Assembly (NCBI RefSeq): GCF_000789235.1
Contig: NZ_KN525716.1
Span: 588,501 to 652,500, forward strand
DNA length: 64,000 bases
Origin: Wocania ichthyoenteri Th78
GTDB lineage: Bacteria > Bacteroidota > Bacteroidia > Flavobacteriales > Flavobacteriaceae
Direction: 5' to 3'
Part shown: piece by piece, positions 16,770-25,625 of the stretch
How the letters are laid out: each line of letters begins with the position of its first letter
Numbering within the stretch: the first letter of the stretch is position 1
Program-made: the position numbers and the translations under genes
Notes under the pieces: model-generated
Told to the model about the DNA's origin: nothing
Database searches by the model: none
The model's input: the letters and a program-made list of their open reading frames with translations, nothing else

Positions 16770-19700
16770 TTATCGGTTTATGTATAACCAGCCTACTTTA
16801 GGTTTAGATCCATCTCCAAAGTCAAGGACATAATAATACGTTCCTTCTGGAAGCTTTTTGTCTGCATTAATTGTAGATCTTCCATTCGAAATACCATCCC
16901 AAGCGTTATCGTTATTATAACTTCTCTGTTCATAAACTAAATTACCCCAACGGTTATAAACCTCTAATTTATTATTCGGGTAGTTTTCAATGCAGTTTAT
17001 AATTAAAGTGTCGTTTACTCCATCATTATTTGGAGAAAACTCATTAAATATAAGTAAGCACCCTAATTCTGTGACTGTTGCATCATCTTCAACATTACCA
17101 TCAAAATCATCTCCGTTGTCACTAGTATCATTTACATTATCTAATGTTGGCGATACGGCTGTTGCAACAACGCTATTGCTAACACCACCCGCATTAATTG
17201 CTTGCTGAGTTATAATAAAACTAGCCTTATATGTTGCTATCTCTCCAACTAATAATGTTCCTTCCATACTACCCAAACTTGAACTATCAAATCTCGGTGA
17301 TTCTGATAATTCTAATGTGTTTCCATTAGCATCAAGAAATATATCTGTTAAACTTAAATTTGTTAAAATACCATCACCAGTATTCTCAACTTCTATTGTA
17401 TAAATAATCACATCATTAAGTGCTATTCCTAAAACATCAGCTGTTTTTGTGACTTCTAAAGATGCCGTACAGCCATTAACAAATGGACTACATGGATTAT
17501 TTGGGTCTGATGTTGGGCCTCCTGGATAATCATTCGGATTATTCGGGGTACTCGGATCGTCTATTCCTGTGGTCTCTTCACAATCAGTTAAACCATCATT
17601 ATCGCTATCGGTAGTGTTAATGCCTGTTGGTAAACAACCATCGTTTGGATCAAATGGACCTGGATAATCATTCGGATTATTCGGGGTACTCGGATCGTCT
17701 ATTCCTGTGGTTTCTTCACAATCGGTTAAACCATCATTATCGCTATCTATAAGAGAATCACAAACAACAGTTATGCTTACTGTAGCGGTTGAACAACTTG
17801 CCGTTGGTGTATCATCATCACATATCGTATAAGTAAATGTATCAACTCCTACAAAACCTGTTGCTGGGGTGTAATCGAAAGTACCATCGTTATTGGTGAC
17901 TACTGTTCCACCATTACTACTCGTAGCATCGAAACTTGTGATGGTGGCTCCGTCTATTACGGTATCGTTACTTAATACATTGCCTGTTGTTACCAAGGTG
18001 TCTTCGCTAGTGCTTGCTGTATCGTCTACTGCTATTGGATTGCCTTCGTCAGTAACAGTTATGCTTACGGTGGCGGTTGAACAACTTGCCGTTGGTGTAT
18101 CATCATCACATATCGTATAAGTAAATGTATCAACTCCTACAAAACCTGTTGCTGGGGTGTAATCGAAAGTACCATCGTTATTGGTGACTACTGTTCCACC
18201 ATTACTACTCGTAGCATCGAAACTTGTGATGGTGGCTCCGTCTATTACGGTATCGTTACTTAATACATTGCCTGTTGTTACCAAGGTGTCTTCGCTAGTG
18301 CTTGCTGTATCGTCTACTGCTATTGGATTGCCTTCGTCAGTAACAGTTATGCTTACGGTGGCGGTTGATATTTCTCCATCTAAATCTGTAATCGTATAAG
18401 TAAATGTATCAATACCTACAAAACTGGCTGAAGGTGTATAAAGAATTGTATCATCGGTTGGGTCATTTGGTGTACCATTATTATTTACTGTTACAGTTCC
18501 TCCTTGTCCTGTTGTACCGCTAGGTAAAGTTATAGAACCTGTATTTGGTCCATCACCTCCAAAACTATCTGCTCCGTTACCATTATCTACTAACACATTA
18601 ATTACATTATTTGAGCTTCCCTCTGTTATGCCTGTGATAGTGTCATCTTGAGCTGTTGGAGTATCATTTATCGGATTAATTACAACACTCAAAACATCGC
18701 CAGTTCCAATAGGATCAACTAAATCATCACCCCTTGCCTTAGAAACTGTATTAGTAATCGTTGTGCCTCCTGTGGCACCATCAACTGTTACCGTAATAAC
18801 TATTTGTGCAGTGTTACCAACATTTAAATCTCCTACAGACCATAACCCTGTAAGATTGTTATATGTGTTTTCTGTTCCTCCTGTTGCAGCGGCACTTACG
18901 TAGGTAACTCCCGACGGCAATACATCTGTAAGATTTACTCCTGTTACATCTTGTGGACCATTATTAGTTGTAGTAATGGTATAAGTAATTGTTGAACCAA
19001 CTGCTGGTGTTGCATTACTAACAGTTTTAACAGTAACTAAGTCTGATTCTGTTACCATACTAAAACAATAATCTATAGCAGGAAAAACACCACAATTAAA
19101 AGACGTTATAAAATTATCTGCTGTTGAGCCATCTCCAACATTCCCTTCAGATCTATGCCCCACAAAACAAGGTATAGGATTACCATATTTTTTAAGTAAA
19201 GTATAGTGGCCTGAATTTGCAACGTATGTGGCATACTCAACTCCTTGAGTAAAACCAGCAGGAACAATTGGCAGATCTTGAACTGTAGCAGCAGCGCTAG
19301 AAAGCATATTACTAGAATTATCTCCCCAAAGGTATACTGTACCATCACTTGTAATTGCTGAAGCAGCTGGATGACCTGTACTTACGCTTGCAGCATTTAT
19401 AAAAACAACATTATCAAAATCACCAGTACCTTCTGCTGCTGGATTTTGAACTATTTGCCATGTCGTTGAATCTGTTGTTGAACCGATACCTAGTTGCCCT
19501 CTATTATTATCTCCAACGCAATATATTTTAGAATCTAATGGATTTAAAGCAAAATAAGACACATCTTCGCCACTACTTGCCCCTCCTGTAATTGCTATCA
19601 TGCTAGGTACAGTAGCAAAAGGAGCTGTCATTAATGTTGGTTTATTTCTTGAAGAAAATCCTGTACCATTTGCTAGTACTGTTCTTAAGCCCCATGTGTA

Positions 19701-20378
19701 GAAAGCTCCAGCAGAAGTTACAGCAAAAATTGCATCTTCAGTTACCTTTAATAAAGACACATTACTTATTGCTGATTGATGCCATAATGAATTAGCAGTT
19801 CCTGTAGAACCGTCACCAAAAAGTTGAGAATCGTCATCCGCCATAACATATACATCTCCGCTATTAGTAAGTAATACTAAAACACCGCCTGAGGCCCCCA
19901 TATATGAGATATCTCCTGGTACAATATCTGAAGGCAAAGACATCGATTGAAATGTTGTTGAGCTTGTAATTGAACTATCAATAACAGCACCCTCTGTTCC
20001 CCAAACATATAAACCTGTTGTAGTCAATAAAAAAGATTGAGGGTTACCAGAGCCTTGAACATCACCTTGAGCCGCTAATAAAATATATCCTGTATAATTA
20101 TAGCCATTTGCTGGAGTAACATCTTGATGGGAATATATAGTTGATCCATTAGCTCCCATTTTATCGCCCCATACTTCAAGACCTGTTGTTGTTCTTGCCA
20201 TAGTACTGTGATATCCAGCTATTAATAACTCAGATTGATTAGTAAAAGGTAAAGGTGGACATGAATACTGCCCGAAAGCTGAATACCCAAATGCTAAAAA
20301 CACTAATAGAGCATGTTTTAGGTTTAGATGTTTCTTAGCTTCTTGTTTAAGTAGTTGTTGTTTAATAAAATTTTTCAT
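16770..20378 (-). CDS. Large secreted T9SS adhesin with RCC1-like, DUF11, Ig-like and TSP3-type repeats
   Basis: 1202 residues, a cell-surface protein. After a signal peptide (about 15-36) comes a region of RCC1-like repeats (about 60-410, for example DNNRGQLGIGSTT and LWGDNSSNML). A DUF11 domain follows (about 445-550), then three or more cadherin/Ig-like tandem domains (about 570-860), each opening with AVDDTASTSEDT or AQDDTITGI. Two Asp-rich thrombospondin type 3-like segments (DSDNDGLTDCEE, about 870-960) probably bind calcium, then a second DUF11-like domain. The C-terminus (about 1115-1202, FSPNNDGVNDTL ... NRWGNLVY ... GTYYYVLDF) is a type B T9SS sorting signal. Two Ig-like units are encoded by near-identical 288-bp repeats. 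The ligand is unknown. Confidence 0.92.
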   Translation of the reverse strand: MKNFIKQQLLKQEAKKHLNLKHALLVFLAFGYSAFGQYSCPPLPFTNQSELLIAGYHSTMARTTTGLEVWGDKMGANGSTIYSHQDVTPANGYNYTGYILLAAQGDVQGSGNPQSFLLTTTGLYVWGTEGAVIDSSITSSTTFQSMSLPSDIVPGDISYMGASGGVLVLLTNSGDVYVMADDDSQLFGDGSTGTANSLWHQSAISNVSLLKVTEDAIFAVTSAGAFYTWGLRTVLANGTGFSSRNKPTLMTAPFATVPSMIAITGGASSGEDVSYFALNPLDSKIYCVGDNNRGQLGIGSTTDSTTWQIVQNPAAEGTGDFDNVVFINAASVSTGHPAASAITSDGTVYLWGDNSSNMLSSAAATVQDLPIVPAGFTQGVEYATYVANSGHYTLLKKYGNPIPCFVGHRSEGNVGDGSTADNFITSFNCGVFPAIDYCFSMVTESDLVTVKTVSNATPAVGSTITYTITTTNNGPQDVTGVNLTDVLPSGVTYVSAAATGGTENTYNNLTGLWSVGDLNVGNTAQIVITVTVDGATGGTTITNTVSKARGDDLVDPIGTGDVLSVVINPINDTPTAQDDTITGITEGSSNNVINVLVDNGNGADSFGGDGPNTGSITLPSGTTGQGGTVTVNNNGTPNDPTDDTILYTPSASFVGIDTFTYTITDLDGEISTATVSITVTDEGNPIAVDDTASTSEDTLVTTGNVLSNDTVIDGATITSFDATSSNGGTVVTNNDGTFDYTPATGFVGVDTFTYTICDDDTPTASCSTATVSITVTDEGNPIAVDDTASTSEDTLVTTGNVLSNDTVIDGATITSFDATSSNGGTVVTNNDGTFDYTPATGFVGVDTFTYTICDDDTPTASCSTATVSITVVCDSLIDSDNDGLTDCEETTGIDDPSTPNNPNDYPGPFDPNDGCLPTGINTTDSDNDGLTDCEETTGIDDPSTPNNPNDYPGGPTSDPNNPCSPFVNGCTASLEVTKTADVLGIALNDVIIYTIEVENTGDGILTNLSLTDIFLDANGNTLELSESPRFDSSSLGSMEGTLLVGEIATYKASFIITQQAINAGGVSNSVVATAVSPTLDNVNDTSDNGDDFDGNVEDDATVTELGCLLIFNEFSPNNDGVNDTLIINCIENYPNNKLEVYNRWGNLVYEQRSYNNDNAWDGISNGRSTINADKKLPEGTYYYVLDFGDGSKPKVGWLYINR
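17523..17747 (-). repeat. Pair of 87-bp direct repeats, period 138 bp
   Basis: Inside the adhesin gene, 17523-17609 and 17661-17747 are nearly identical. They encode the two TSP3-like DSDNDGLTDCEE units. Slippage or recombination between them could change the number of calcium-binding segments. Confidence 0.85.
17767..18366 (-). repeat. Tandem 288-bp repeats in the adhesin gene
   Basis: Two full copies (17767-18054 and 18055-18342) and the first 24 or so bases of a third (from 18343). Each copy is 96 codons and encodes one Ig-like domain. The two copies differ at only a few bases (for example near 17780), which indicates recent duplication or gene conversion. Confidence 0.93.
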
Positions 20379-20445
20379 TTATTGTCGAGATATAGTTTGT
20401 TGCTGAGATGTAATTTTTATTAACTATCATTATGTGTAAAAAAAA

Positions 20446-20500
20446 CATTTAATCGATGTTTTTAACACTTAATCATTAATTTTAAGCATTTAATCGATGT
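20446..20500. promoter_or_regulatory. Three phased LytTR-like direct repeats before the adhesin gene
   Basis: CATTTAATCGATGT occurs at 20446-20459 and again at 20487-20500, with a related CACTTAATCAT at 20466-20476. The starts are 20 and 21 bp apart, two helical turns. The core ACATTTAAT fits the LytTR direct-repeat consensus ([AT][AC][CA]GTTN[AG][TG]) at eight of nine positions. An inverted GCATTTAATCA lies at 20591-20601. A LytTR response regulator is encoded next door. The rest of the 237-bp gap is AT-rich with nothing else notable. Confidence 0.55.
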
Positions 20501-20614
20501 AAATGTAATCTGATATTGTGTTTTTTACTCCTTTAATGTTCTAAAACGGTGTTAAAATGTTCTAAAAACATAAAATGGATGTAATAGTTATGATTAAATG
20601 CTTTTTGGTATACT

Positions 20615-21337
20615 TTAAATTGAACTAATTTTATTTAAAATATTTAGTTTATAGGTTTTTCCTATGGGAAGAATCTCATCGCCTACTTTTAATGAAGAGT
20701 TATTTATTTGTATTAAGTACATAGAATTAATTATAAACCCTCTATGTATTCGAATAAAACTACTTGGTAATTTATCTATTATTTCGTTTAAACTAAAACG
20801 AACAATATACTTTTGTTTACTTTTTAGAAAAATCTCTATATATATGTGTGAACTTTTTATATATAAAATATCTTCTAAAATAACTTTTACTAAAGCTCCT
20901 TTTTCTTTAACAAAAATAGAATCTTTTATAATTAAAGCTTCGTTATTAGCTTTGTCTTTGTTTTCAGTATAATTATGAATAACAATTTCTATGGAAGCAT
21001 AGAGTTCGTCTTTTGTAAAAGGCTTTATTAAATAAGCAGGAGGTGCTAATTTTTTAGCTTCATTTATTGTAACAACATCTGCGTTTGAGGTTAAAAAAAT
21101 AAAGGGAAAGTTATATTCTTCTTTAATTTTTTTTGCCAACTCTAAGCCTGTCTTTTTTCCAGAAAGCTGAATGTCTAATATTGCTAAATCTGGTTTTTGA
21201 GTTTCAATAATTTGTATAGCTTCAGAATAATTTATTGCTGGTTCTAAAACTGTATATCCTATATTTTTTAATGTACTACAAATATTATCTGCTATAATGA
21301 TCTCGTCTTCAACGACTAAAATTTTTATTTTATCCAT
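20615..21337 (-). CDS. LytTR-type two-component response regulator
   Basis: 240 residues. The receiver domain (about 1-125) has the acidic pair in VVEDE (residues 10-11), the phosphorylated Asp at about 55 in LAILDIQLSG, a Thr/Ser at LTSN and the Lys in YLIKPF. The C-terminal LytTR DNA-binding domain (about 140-240) has VILEDILYIKSS and IRIHRGFIIN. LytTR proteins bind paired direct repeats about 21 bp apart. Such sites lie directly downstream of this gene, before the adhesin. The sensor kinase gene is 31 bp upstream, so the two form an operon. Confidence 0.92.
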   Translation of the reverse strand: MDKIKILVVEDEIIIADNICSTLKNIGYTVLEPAINYSEAIQIIETQKPDLAILDIQLSGKKTGLELAKKIKEEYNFPFIFLTSNADVVTINEAKKLAPPAYLIKPFTKDELYASIEIVIHNYTENKDKANNEALIIKDSIFVKEKGALVKVILEDILYIKSSHIYIEIFLKSKQKYIVRFSLNEIIDKLPSSFIRIHRGFIINSMYLIQINNSSLKVGDEILPIGKTYKLNILNKISSI

Positions 21338-21368
21338 ACTTCTGTCAAATAATAATTCTATTTAAAAA

Positions 21369-23300
21369 TTAGTCAATTTTTTTTCTAGCATTTATATCTT
21401 TAAAAATAATTGAAATCTTTAATCCGTTATCATTTTCAAATTTCAAATTCCCTTGTAATTGCTTAACTAGCCTTAAAACTAAATGCAATCCAAATTTTTT
21501 GATTTTATCGATATCTTCTTCATTACAAATCCCATGTCCATCATCACGTACCAATAGCTTATAGCTTTCATCATCAATTTTTTTTATAGACACTAATAAA
21601 TAGCCTTTATTCTTTTCTTTAAATGCATGTTTATATGCATTAATAATTAATTCATTAATTATTAAACCTAGTGGTGTTGCTGTATCAACATCAAAAAACA
21701 CTTCATCTATATCTGTATCAATTTTTACTTTTTTATTTACATCATCAAAAGCCGATAACCCTAATATTAAATGCTTTACATAATCTTTAAAGTTTACAGA
21801 ATTTTCATTATTATTGTATAACTTTTGATGTATTAAAGCCATAGAGTTTACTCTATTTTTACTATCCACAATAAACTCTAAAGCTTTCTCATCATTTATT
21901 CCTTGTGCTTGTAATTCCAACAAACTAGATACTATTTGGAAATTATTTTTAACTCGATGATGAACCTCTTTAACAAGTAATTCTTTTTCTTTTAGTGTTT
22001 TATTTATTTGGTTATTTTTAATTTTAAGTATTTTAGATTGTTTCCCTATGCGTCTTATAAATAAAATTGATGCCAGTAATACAATAGAAACTAATGTTAT
22101 GATAACAATATATAAATCTGTTGTTTCCTTCTCATGCTTTAATTCTAACTCTTTACTTTTTACAGCCTGTTGAGTCTTAAAATTAGCTAAAGCATTTGAT
22201 AAATCTTCCGAATAAATTTTTCTTGTTAACGTAACACACTTGTCTTTGTAATAAATACTTTTTTCGAAAAAATCTAATTTAGCTAATGTATTTGCGCTTT
22301 CATTAAGAACATGAAAAAAATCATTCGGGTTTAATCGTTCCTCACTTAGTTTTTCTATTTTTTCGCAAAACTCAACTATATTAGATACTTCAAATTGATC
22401 AAATATTGATTCTTTAATTGGAGAGTCTGTTGATAAAGTACCCAAATATTTGGCATACAACGAATAGCTTAATACTCTTGTATGTTCATTATCATATAGT
22501 TCAGCTAATAATTCTTCAACACGATTGCTGTTGTCTCCTTTATAAACATAAGCGTCAATTAAATGAATAAGCGTGCCCACATAATACGAGCTCTTTGGCT
22601 TCAAGTCATTTTCAATATCCAAACTTTCTTCGCTTATATTTATATATTTATCTAACTCACCTTCAATTATATAAAAGTCACATAAATGATATAAAAAGGC
22701 TATAATTAATTCTTTATCCTCAAGTTTTTTTGCTTTTTCAAGACTTTTTAAGCATAACGATTTACCGTTTTCTACATCGTTTTGTATTTGGTACAAGACT
22801 ATTTCATGTATACTTATTAGTAATTTAGATTTAGCAACATTAATGTCTTTGTCGCTAAATTTATTTACATAACGTTCTAGCTTGTTTTGTTCTTTATTGG
22901 CTTCAGCCATGTTAATTTCATCTCGTAATTTTGAAATTTGCAACCATTTAATTTTTACAAAATTATAATCTATTTCTTTCAAATTAACAGATGCCTTTAT
23001 TGTTGTATTAATATAATTAGATACATCTTGGTAATTCAAGTCTGTTCGATTATGGAGCCTAGATATAAATTGAAGATAATCTGAATTATTAGCCTTGTTT
23101 TGAACAATTCTATTTAATAATTCGCAATAAGGTTTTTGAGTTTGTTTTGAAATATATGATTTAGCTGAATCTATTTGTTTACTAATAATAAAGTTCTCAA
23201 TCTTATTATTTAAATTTTCAGAATTATTTTGAGCATAAAAACTAATTACAAGCAATAATTGCGTTATAATTAATATGGAAGTTTTAAAAACATTACTCAT
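21369..23300 (-). CDS. Membrane histidine kinase with TPR-like sensor (HisKA_2)
   Basis: 643 residues from the ATG at 23300; a TTG 15 bp earlier is rejected. A signal peptide (about 1-28) is followed by a long helical TPR-like periplasmic region (about 30-390), one transmembrane segment (about 399-419, LYIVIITLVSIVLLASILFI), a short coiled coil, the HisKA_2 domain (LVKEVHHRVKNNFQIVSSLL, His about 451), and a HATPase domain (NELIINAYKHAF, then DDGHGI, then FGLHLVLRLVKQL). It probably phosphorylates the LytTR regulator encoded next to it. The TPR-HisKA_2-LytTR pair is a Bacteroidota hallmark; the signal is unknown. Confidence 0.92.
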   Translation of the reverse strand: MSNVFKTSILIITQLLLVISFYAQNNSENLNNKIENFIISKQIDSAKSYISKQTQKPYCELLNRIVQNKANNSDYLQFISRLHNRTDLNYQDVSNYINTTIKASVNLKEIDYNFVKIKWLQISKLRDEINMAEANKEQNKLERYVNKFSDKDINVAKSKLLISIHEIVLYQIQNDVENGKSLCLKSLEKAKKLEDKELIIAFLYHLCDFYIIEGELDKYINISEESLDIENDLKPKSSYYVGTLIHLIDAYVYKGDNSNRVEELLAELYDNEHTRVLSYSLYAKYLGTLSTDSPIKESIFDQFEVSNIVEFCEKIEKLSEERLNPNDFFHVLNESANTLAKLDFFEKSIYYKDKCVTLTRKIYSEDLSNALANFKTQQAVKSKELELKHEKETTDLYIVIITLVSIVLLASILFIRRIGKQSKILKIKNNQINKTLKEKELLVKEVHHRVKNNFQIVSSLLELQAQGINDEKALEFIVDSKNRVNSMALIHQKLYNNNENSVNFKDYVKHLILGLSAFDDVNKKVKIDTDIDEVFFDVDTATPLGLIINELIINAYKHAFKEKNKGYLLVSIKKIDDESYKLLVRDDGHGICNEEDIDKIKKFGLHLVLRLVKQLQGNLKFENDNGLKISIIFKDINARKKID

Positions 23301-23389
23301 TAGCAGTAGATACAAAGCTTCTTAATAATTTATATGAGAGGAAGCTTAAAAAAGATTTTAAACTATTAATGTTTATACCCTTGTAATTA

Positions 23390-23411
23390 AATATTAACAA
23401 ATGTTAATATT
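23390..23411. promoter_or_regulatory. 22-bp palindrome between the divergent kinase and prfC genes
   Basis: AATATTAACA and TGTTAATATT are perfect 10-bp arms separated by AA. It has no T-run, so an operator is more likely than a terminator. It lies 90 bp upstream of the kinase start and about 170 bp before the prfC promoter. Confidence 0.5.
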
Positions 23412-23576
23412 GCTAAAGTATTGGATAATGTTAAAAAAACCAAAGCTTTATTAAACAATTTCACAAATCTTAATTTCAATTGTAAACCTATAACTAGAAA
23501 TATATTTTTAAGTGATTTTTAGAATATTAATTCTAAAATTTACTTAACAAAAATAGGAGCGATACTCCTTAATTTC

Positions 23577-23584
23577 TATTTTTG
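23577..23584 (+). promoter_or_regulatory. -7 element of prfC
   Basis: TATTTTTG, 18 nt before the ATG at 23603. A small inverted repeat, AGGAG/CTCCT (23555-23569), lies just upstream. Confidence 0.5.
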
Positions 23585-23602
23585 CGACTTGTAAAAAAAT
23601 CT

Positions 23603-25192
23603 ATGAGTTTTTTAAAAGAAATACAACGCAGACGAACCTTTGGTATTATTTCGCATCCAGATGCTGGTAAAACAACGCTAACAGAAAAATTGTTATTGTT
23701 TGGTGGTGCTATTCAAGAAGCTGGGGCTGTAAAAAGTAATAAAATCAAAAAGGGGGCGACGAGTGATTTTATGGAAATTGAACGTCAGCGTGGAATTTCG
23801 GTAGCAACTTCGGTTTTGGCTTTTGAATATAATGGGATTAAAATTAATATTCTTGATACACCAGGGCACAAAGATTTTGCCGAAGATACCTTTAGAACGC
23901 TTACTGCTGTAGATAGCGTTATTGTGGTTATTGATGTGGCCAAAGGTGTTGAGGAGCAAACCGAAAAATTAGTTGAAGTTTGCCGCATGCGCAATATCCC
24001 TATGATTGTATTCATTAATAAAATGGATAGAGAAGGTAAAGATGCCTTTGATTTATTAGATGAAATTGAACAAAAATTAGGACTAAAAGTAGTGCCGCTA
24101 AGTTTCCCTATTGGAATGGGTTATGATTTTAAAGGTATTTATAATATTTGGGAGAAAAACGTTAATTTATTTAGTGGTGATAGTAGAAAAGATATTGAAG
24201 AGACTATCGAAATTTCAGATTTGTCTTCTTCAGAATTAGATACATTAGTAGGAGAAAAAGCAGCAAATACACTAAGGGAAGAAATTGAATTGGTTGAAGG
24301 TATTTATCCGAATTTTGATAAAGATGAATATTTGCAAGGCAATCAACAACCCGTGTTTTTTGGTTCTGCATTAAACAATTTTGGAGTAAGAGAATTACTG
24401 GATTGTTTTGTAGAAATAGCTCCTAAGCCAAGACCAAAACAAAGTGAAGAACGACTGGTGAAACCTGATGAAAATAAATTTTCTGGTTTTGTTTTTAAAA
24501 TTCATGCTAATATGGATCCAAATCACAGAGATCGTTTAGCTTTTATTAAAATTGTGTCGGGTAAATTTGAAAGAAACAAACCTTATTTACACGTTAGAAA
24601 TAACAAGAAAATGAAATTCTCTAGCCCAAATGCTTTTTTTGCTGAGAAAAAAGAAATTGTGGATATATCTTATCCGGGAGATATTGTTGGACTACACGAT
24701 ACAGGAAATTTTAAAATTGGAGATACCCTTACCGAAGGGGAAAGCATCAATTATAAAGGTATACCAAGTTTTTCTCCAGAACATTTCAGATATATTAATA
24801 ATGCAGATCCATTAAAATCGAAGCAACTTTTTAAAGGTATCGATCAATTAATGGATGAAGGTGTAGCACAATTATTTACTTTAGAGCTTAATGGACGAAA
24901 AGTAATTGGAACTGTTGGTGCACTGCAGTACGAGGTGATTCAGTATAGATTAGAACACGAATACGGAGCAAAATGTACTTACGAAAACTTAAATGTATTT
25001 AAAGCCTGCTGGGTAGATCCTAAAAACTCAAATAGTGATGAGCACAAAGAATTTGTTAGGGTTAAACAACGCTTTCTTGCTAAAGACAAACAAAATCAGT
25101 TAGTCTTTTTGGCAGATTCTTCGTTTTCTTTACAAATGACTCAACAAAAATATCCAAATATTAAATTTCATTTTACATCTGAATTTGAGTAA
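23603..25192 (+). CDS. prfC: Peptide chain release factor 3
   Basis: 529 residues. The ATG at 23603 gives MSFLKEIQRRRTFGIISHPD, the normal RF3 start; an in-frame TTG seven codons earlier is inside the promoter. GTPase motifs are present: G1 SHPDAGKTT, G3 DTPGHKDF and G4 NKMDR. The domain order G, then II, then III matches E. coli RF3 (529 residues). RF3 removes RF1 and RF2 from the ribosome after termination. It is monocistronic, with its own promoter and a short predicted leader. Confidence 0.96.
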   Translation: MSFLKEIQRRRTFGIISHPDAGKTTLTEKLLLFGGAIQEAGAVKSNKIKKGATSDFMEIERQRGISVATSVLAFEYNGIKINILDTPGHKDFAEDTFRTLTAVDSVIVVIDVAKGVEEQTEKLVEVCRMRNIPMIVFINKMDREGKDAFDLLDEIEQKLGLKVVPLSFPIGMGYDFKGIYNIWEKNVNLFSGDSRKDIEETIEISDLSSSELDTLVGEKAANTLREEIELVEGIYPNFDKDEYLQGNQQPVFFGSALNNFGVRELLDCFVEIAPKPRPKQSEERLVKPDENKFSGFVFKIHANMDPNHRDRLAFIKIVSGKFERNKPYLHVRNNKKMKFSSPNAFFAEKKEIVDISYPGDIVGLHDTGNFKIGDTLTEGESINYKGIPSFSPEHFRYINNADPLKSKQLFKGIDQLMDEGVAQLFTLELNGRKVIGTVGALQYEVIQYRLEHEYGAKCTYENLNVFKACWVDPKNSNSDEHKEFVRVKQRFLAKDKQNQLVFLADSSFSLQMTQQKYPNIKFHFTSEFE

Positions 25193-25249
25193 TTTAAGTA
25201 TGTAGTTCATCGATTATTACTTCAAAAACTTGTATTTCATCTTTATTTT

Positions 25250-25304
25250 TATACATTTAAACGATTATTTTAAGTTTTAAGTTTTGAAGTTATATACATT
25301 TAAA
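25250..25304. repeat. Direct repeat TATACATTTAAA upstream of the Fer4_19 gene
   Basis: The exact 12-mer TATACATTTAAA is at 25250-25261 and 25293-25304, 43 bp apart, near four helical turns. Its core resembles the LytTR-like sites at 20446-20500. The second copy is 32 bp before the next start codon. It may be a regulator site or chance in AT-rich DNA. Confidence 0.35.
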
Positions 25305-25335
25305 ACAGAATCATAACCCCAAATATGACCTACTT

Positions 25336-25563
25336 ATGGAAACAAATGCAAATGTTTTCAGTAATTCAGATATTACTGTAACCTATAAACCTTGTGTGTG
25401 CATTAATGCAGAGCGTTGTGCAAAAGACCTTTCCAATGTTTTTAGAGATTCTGTTATTCCTTGGATAGACTTAGATGGAGCTTCTACTAAAAAAATTATC
25501 AAGCAAATAAAAAAGTGCCCTTCTGGTGCGCTGCAATTTCATGTAAATAAAGAAGTCGCATAA
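25336..25563 (+). CDS. Divergent 4Fe-4S mono-cluster protein (YjdI / Fer4_19 type)
   Basis: 75 residues. The cysteine pattern KPCVCINAERCAK, followed by KKCPSGAL, matches the Fer4_19 domain of YjdI-like proteins, which probably carry one iron-sulfur cluster and are often linked to a GNAT partner (absent here). Size and motif spacing agree with the family. It is an isolated gene with two TATACATTTAAA repeats upstream and a perfect 42-bp palindromic terminator after it. The redox partner is unknown. Confidence 0.88.
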   Translation: METNANVFSNSDITVTYKPCVCINAERCAKDLSNVFRDSVIPWIDLDGASTKKIIKQIKKCPSGALQFHVNKEVA

Positions 25564-25583
25564 TAAATTATAGAATATAAAAT

Positions 25584-25625
25584 AACAAAAGCCTTTAAAA
25601 AATTAATTTTTTAAAGGCTTTTGTT
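25584..25625. terminator. Perfect 42-bp palindromic bidirectional terminator
   Basis: Two exact 21-nt arms meet at 25604/25605 without any loop spacer and contain AAAGCCTTTAAA-type pairing with flanking T-runs on both strands. It serves the Fer4_19 gene and the convergent DUF3467 gene, and overlaps the latter's stop codon by one base. Confidence 0.85.

Noticed and set aside
17523..18366. CRISPR array
   Set aside because: The repeats are long, in frame within one gene and without unique short spacers; no cas genes are present.
17893..18399. Two plus-strand open frames of 72-75 codons with the same protein
   Set aside because: They are antisense shadows of the tandem repeat in the adhesin gene.
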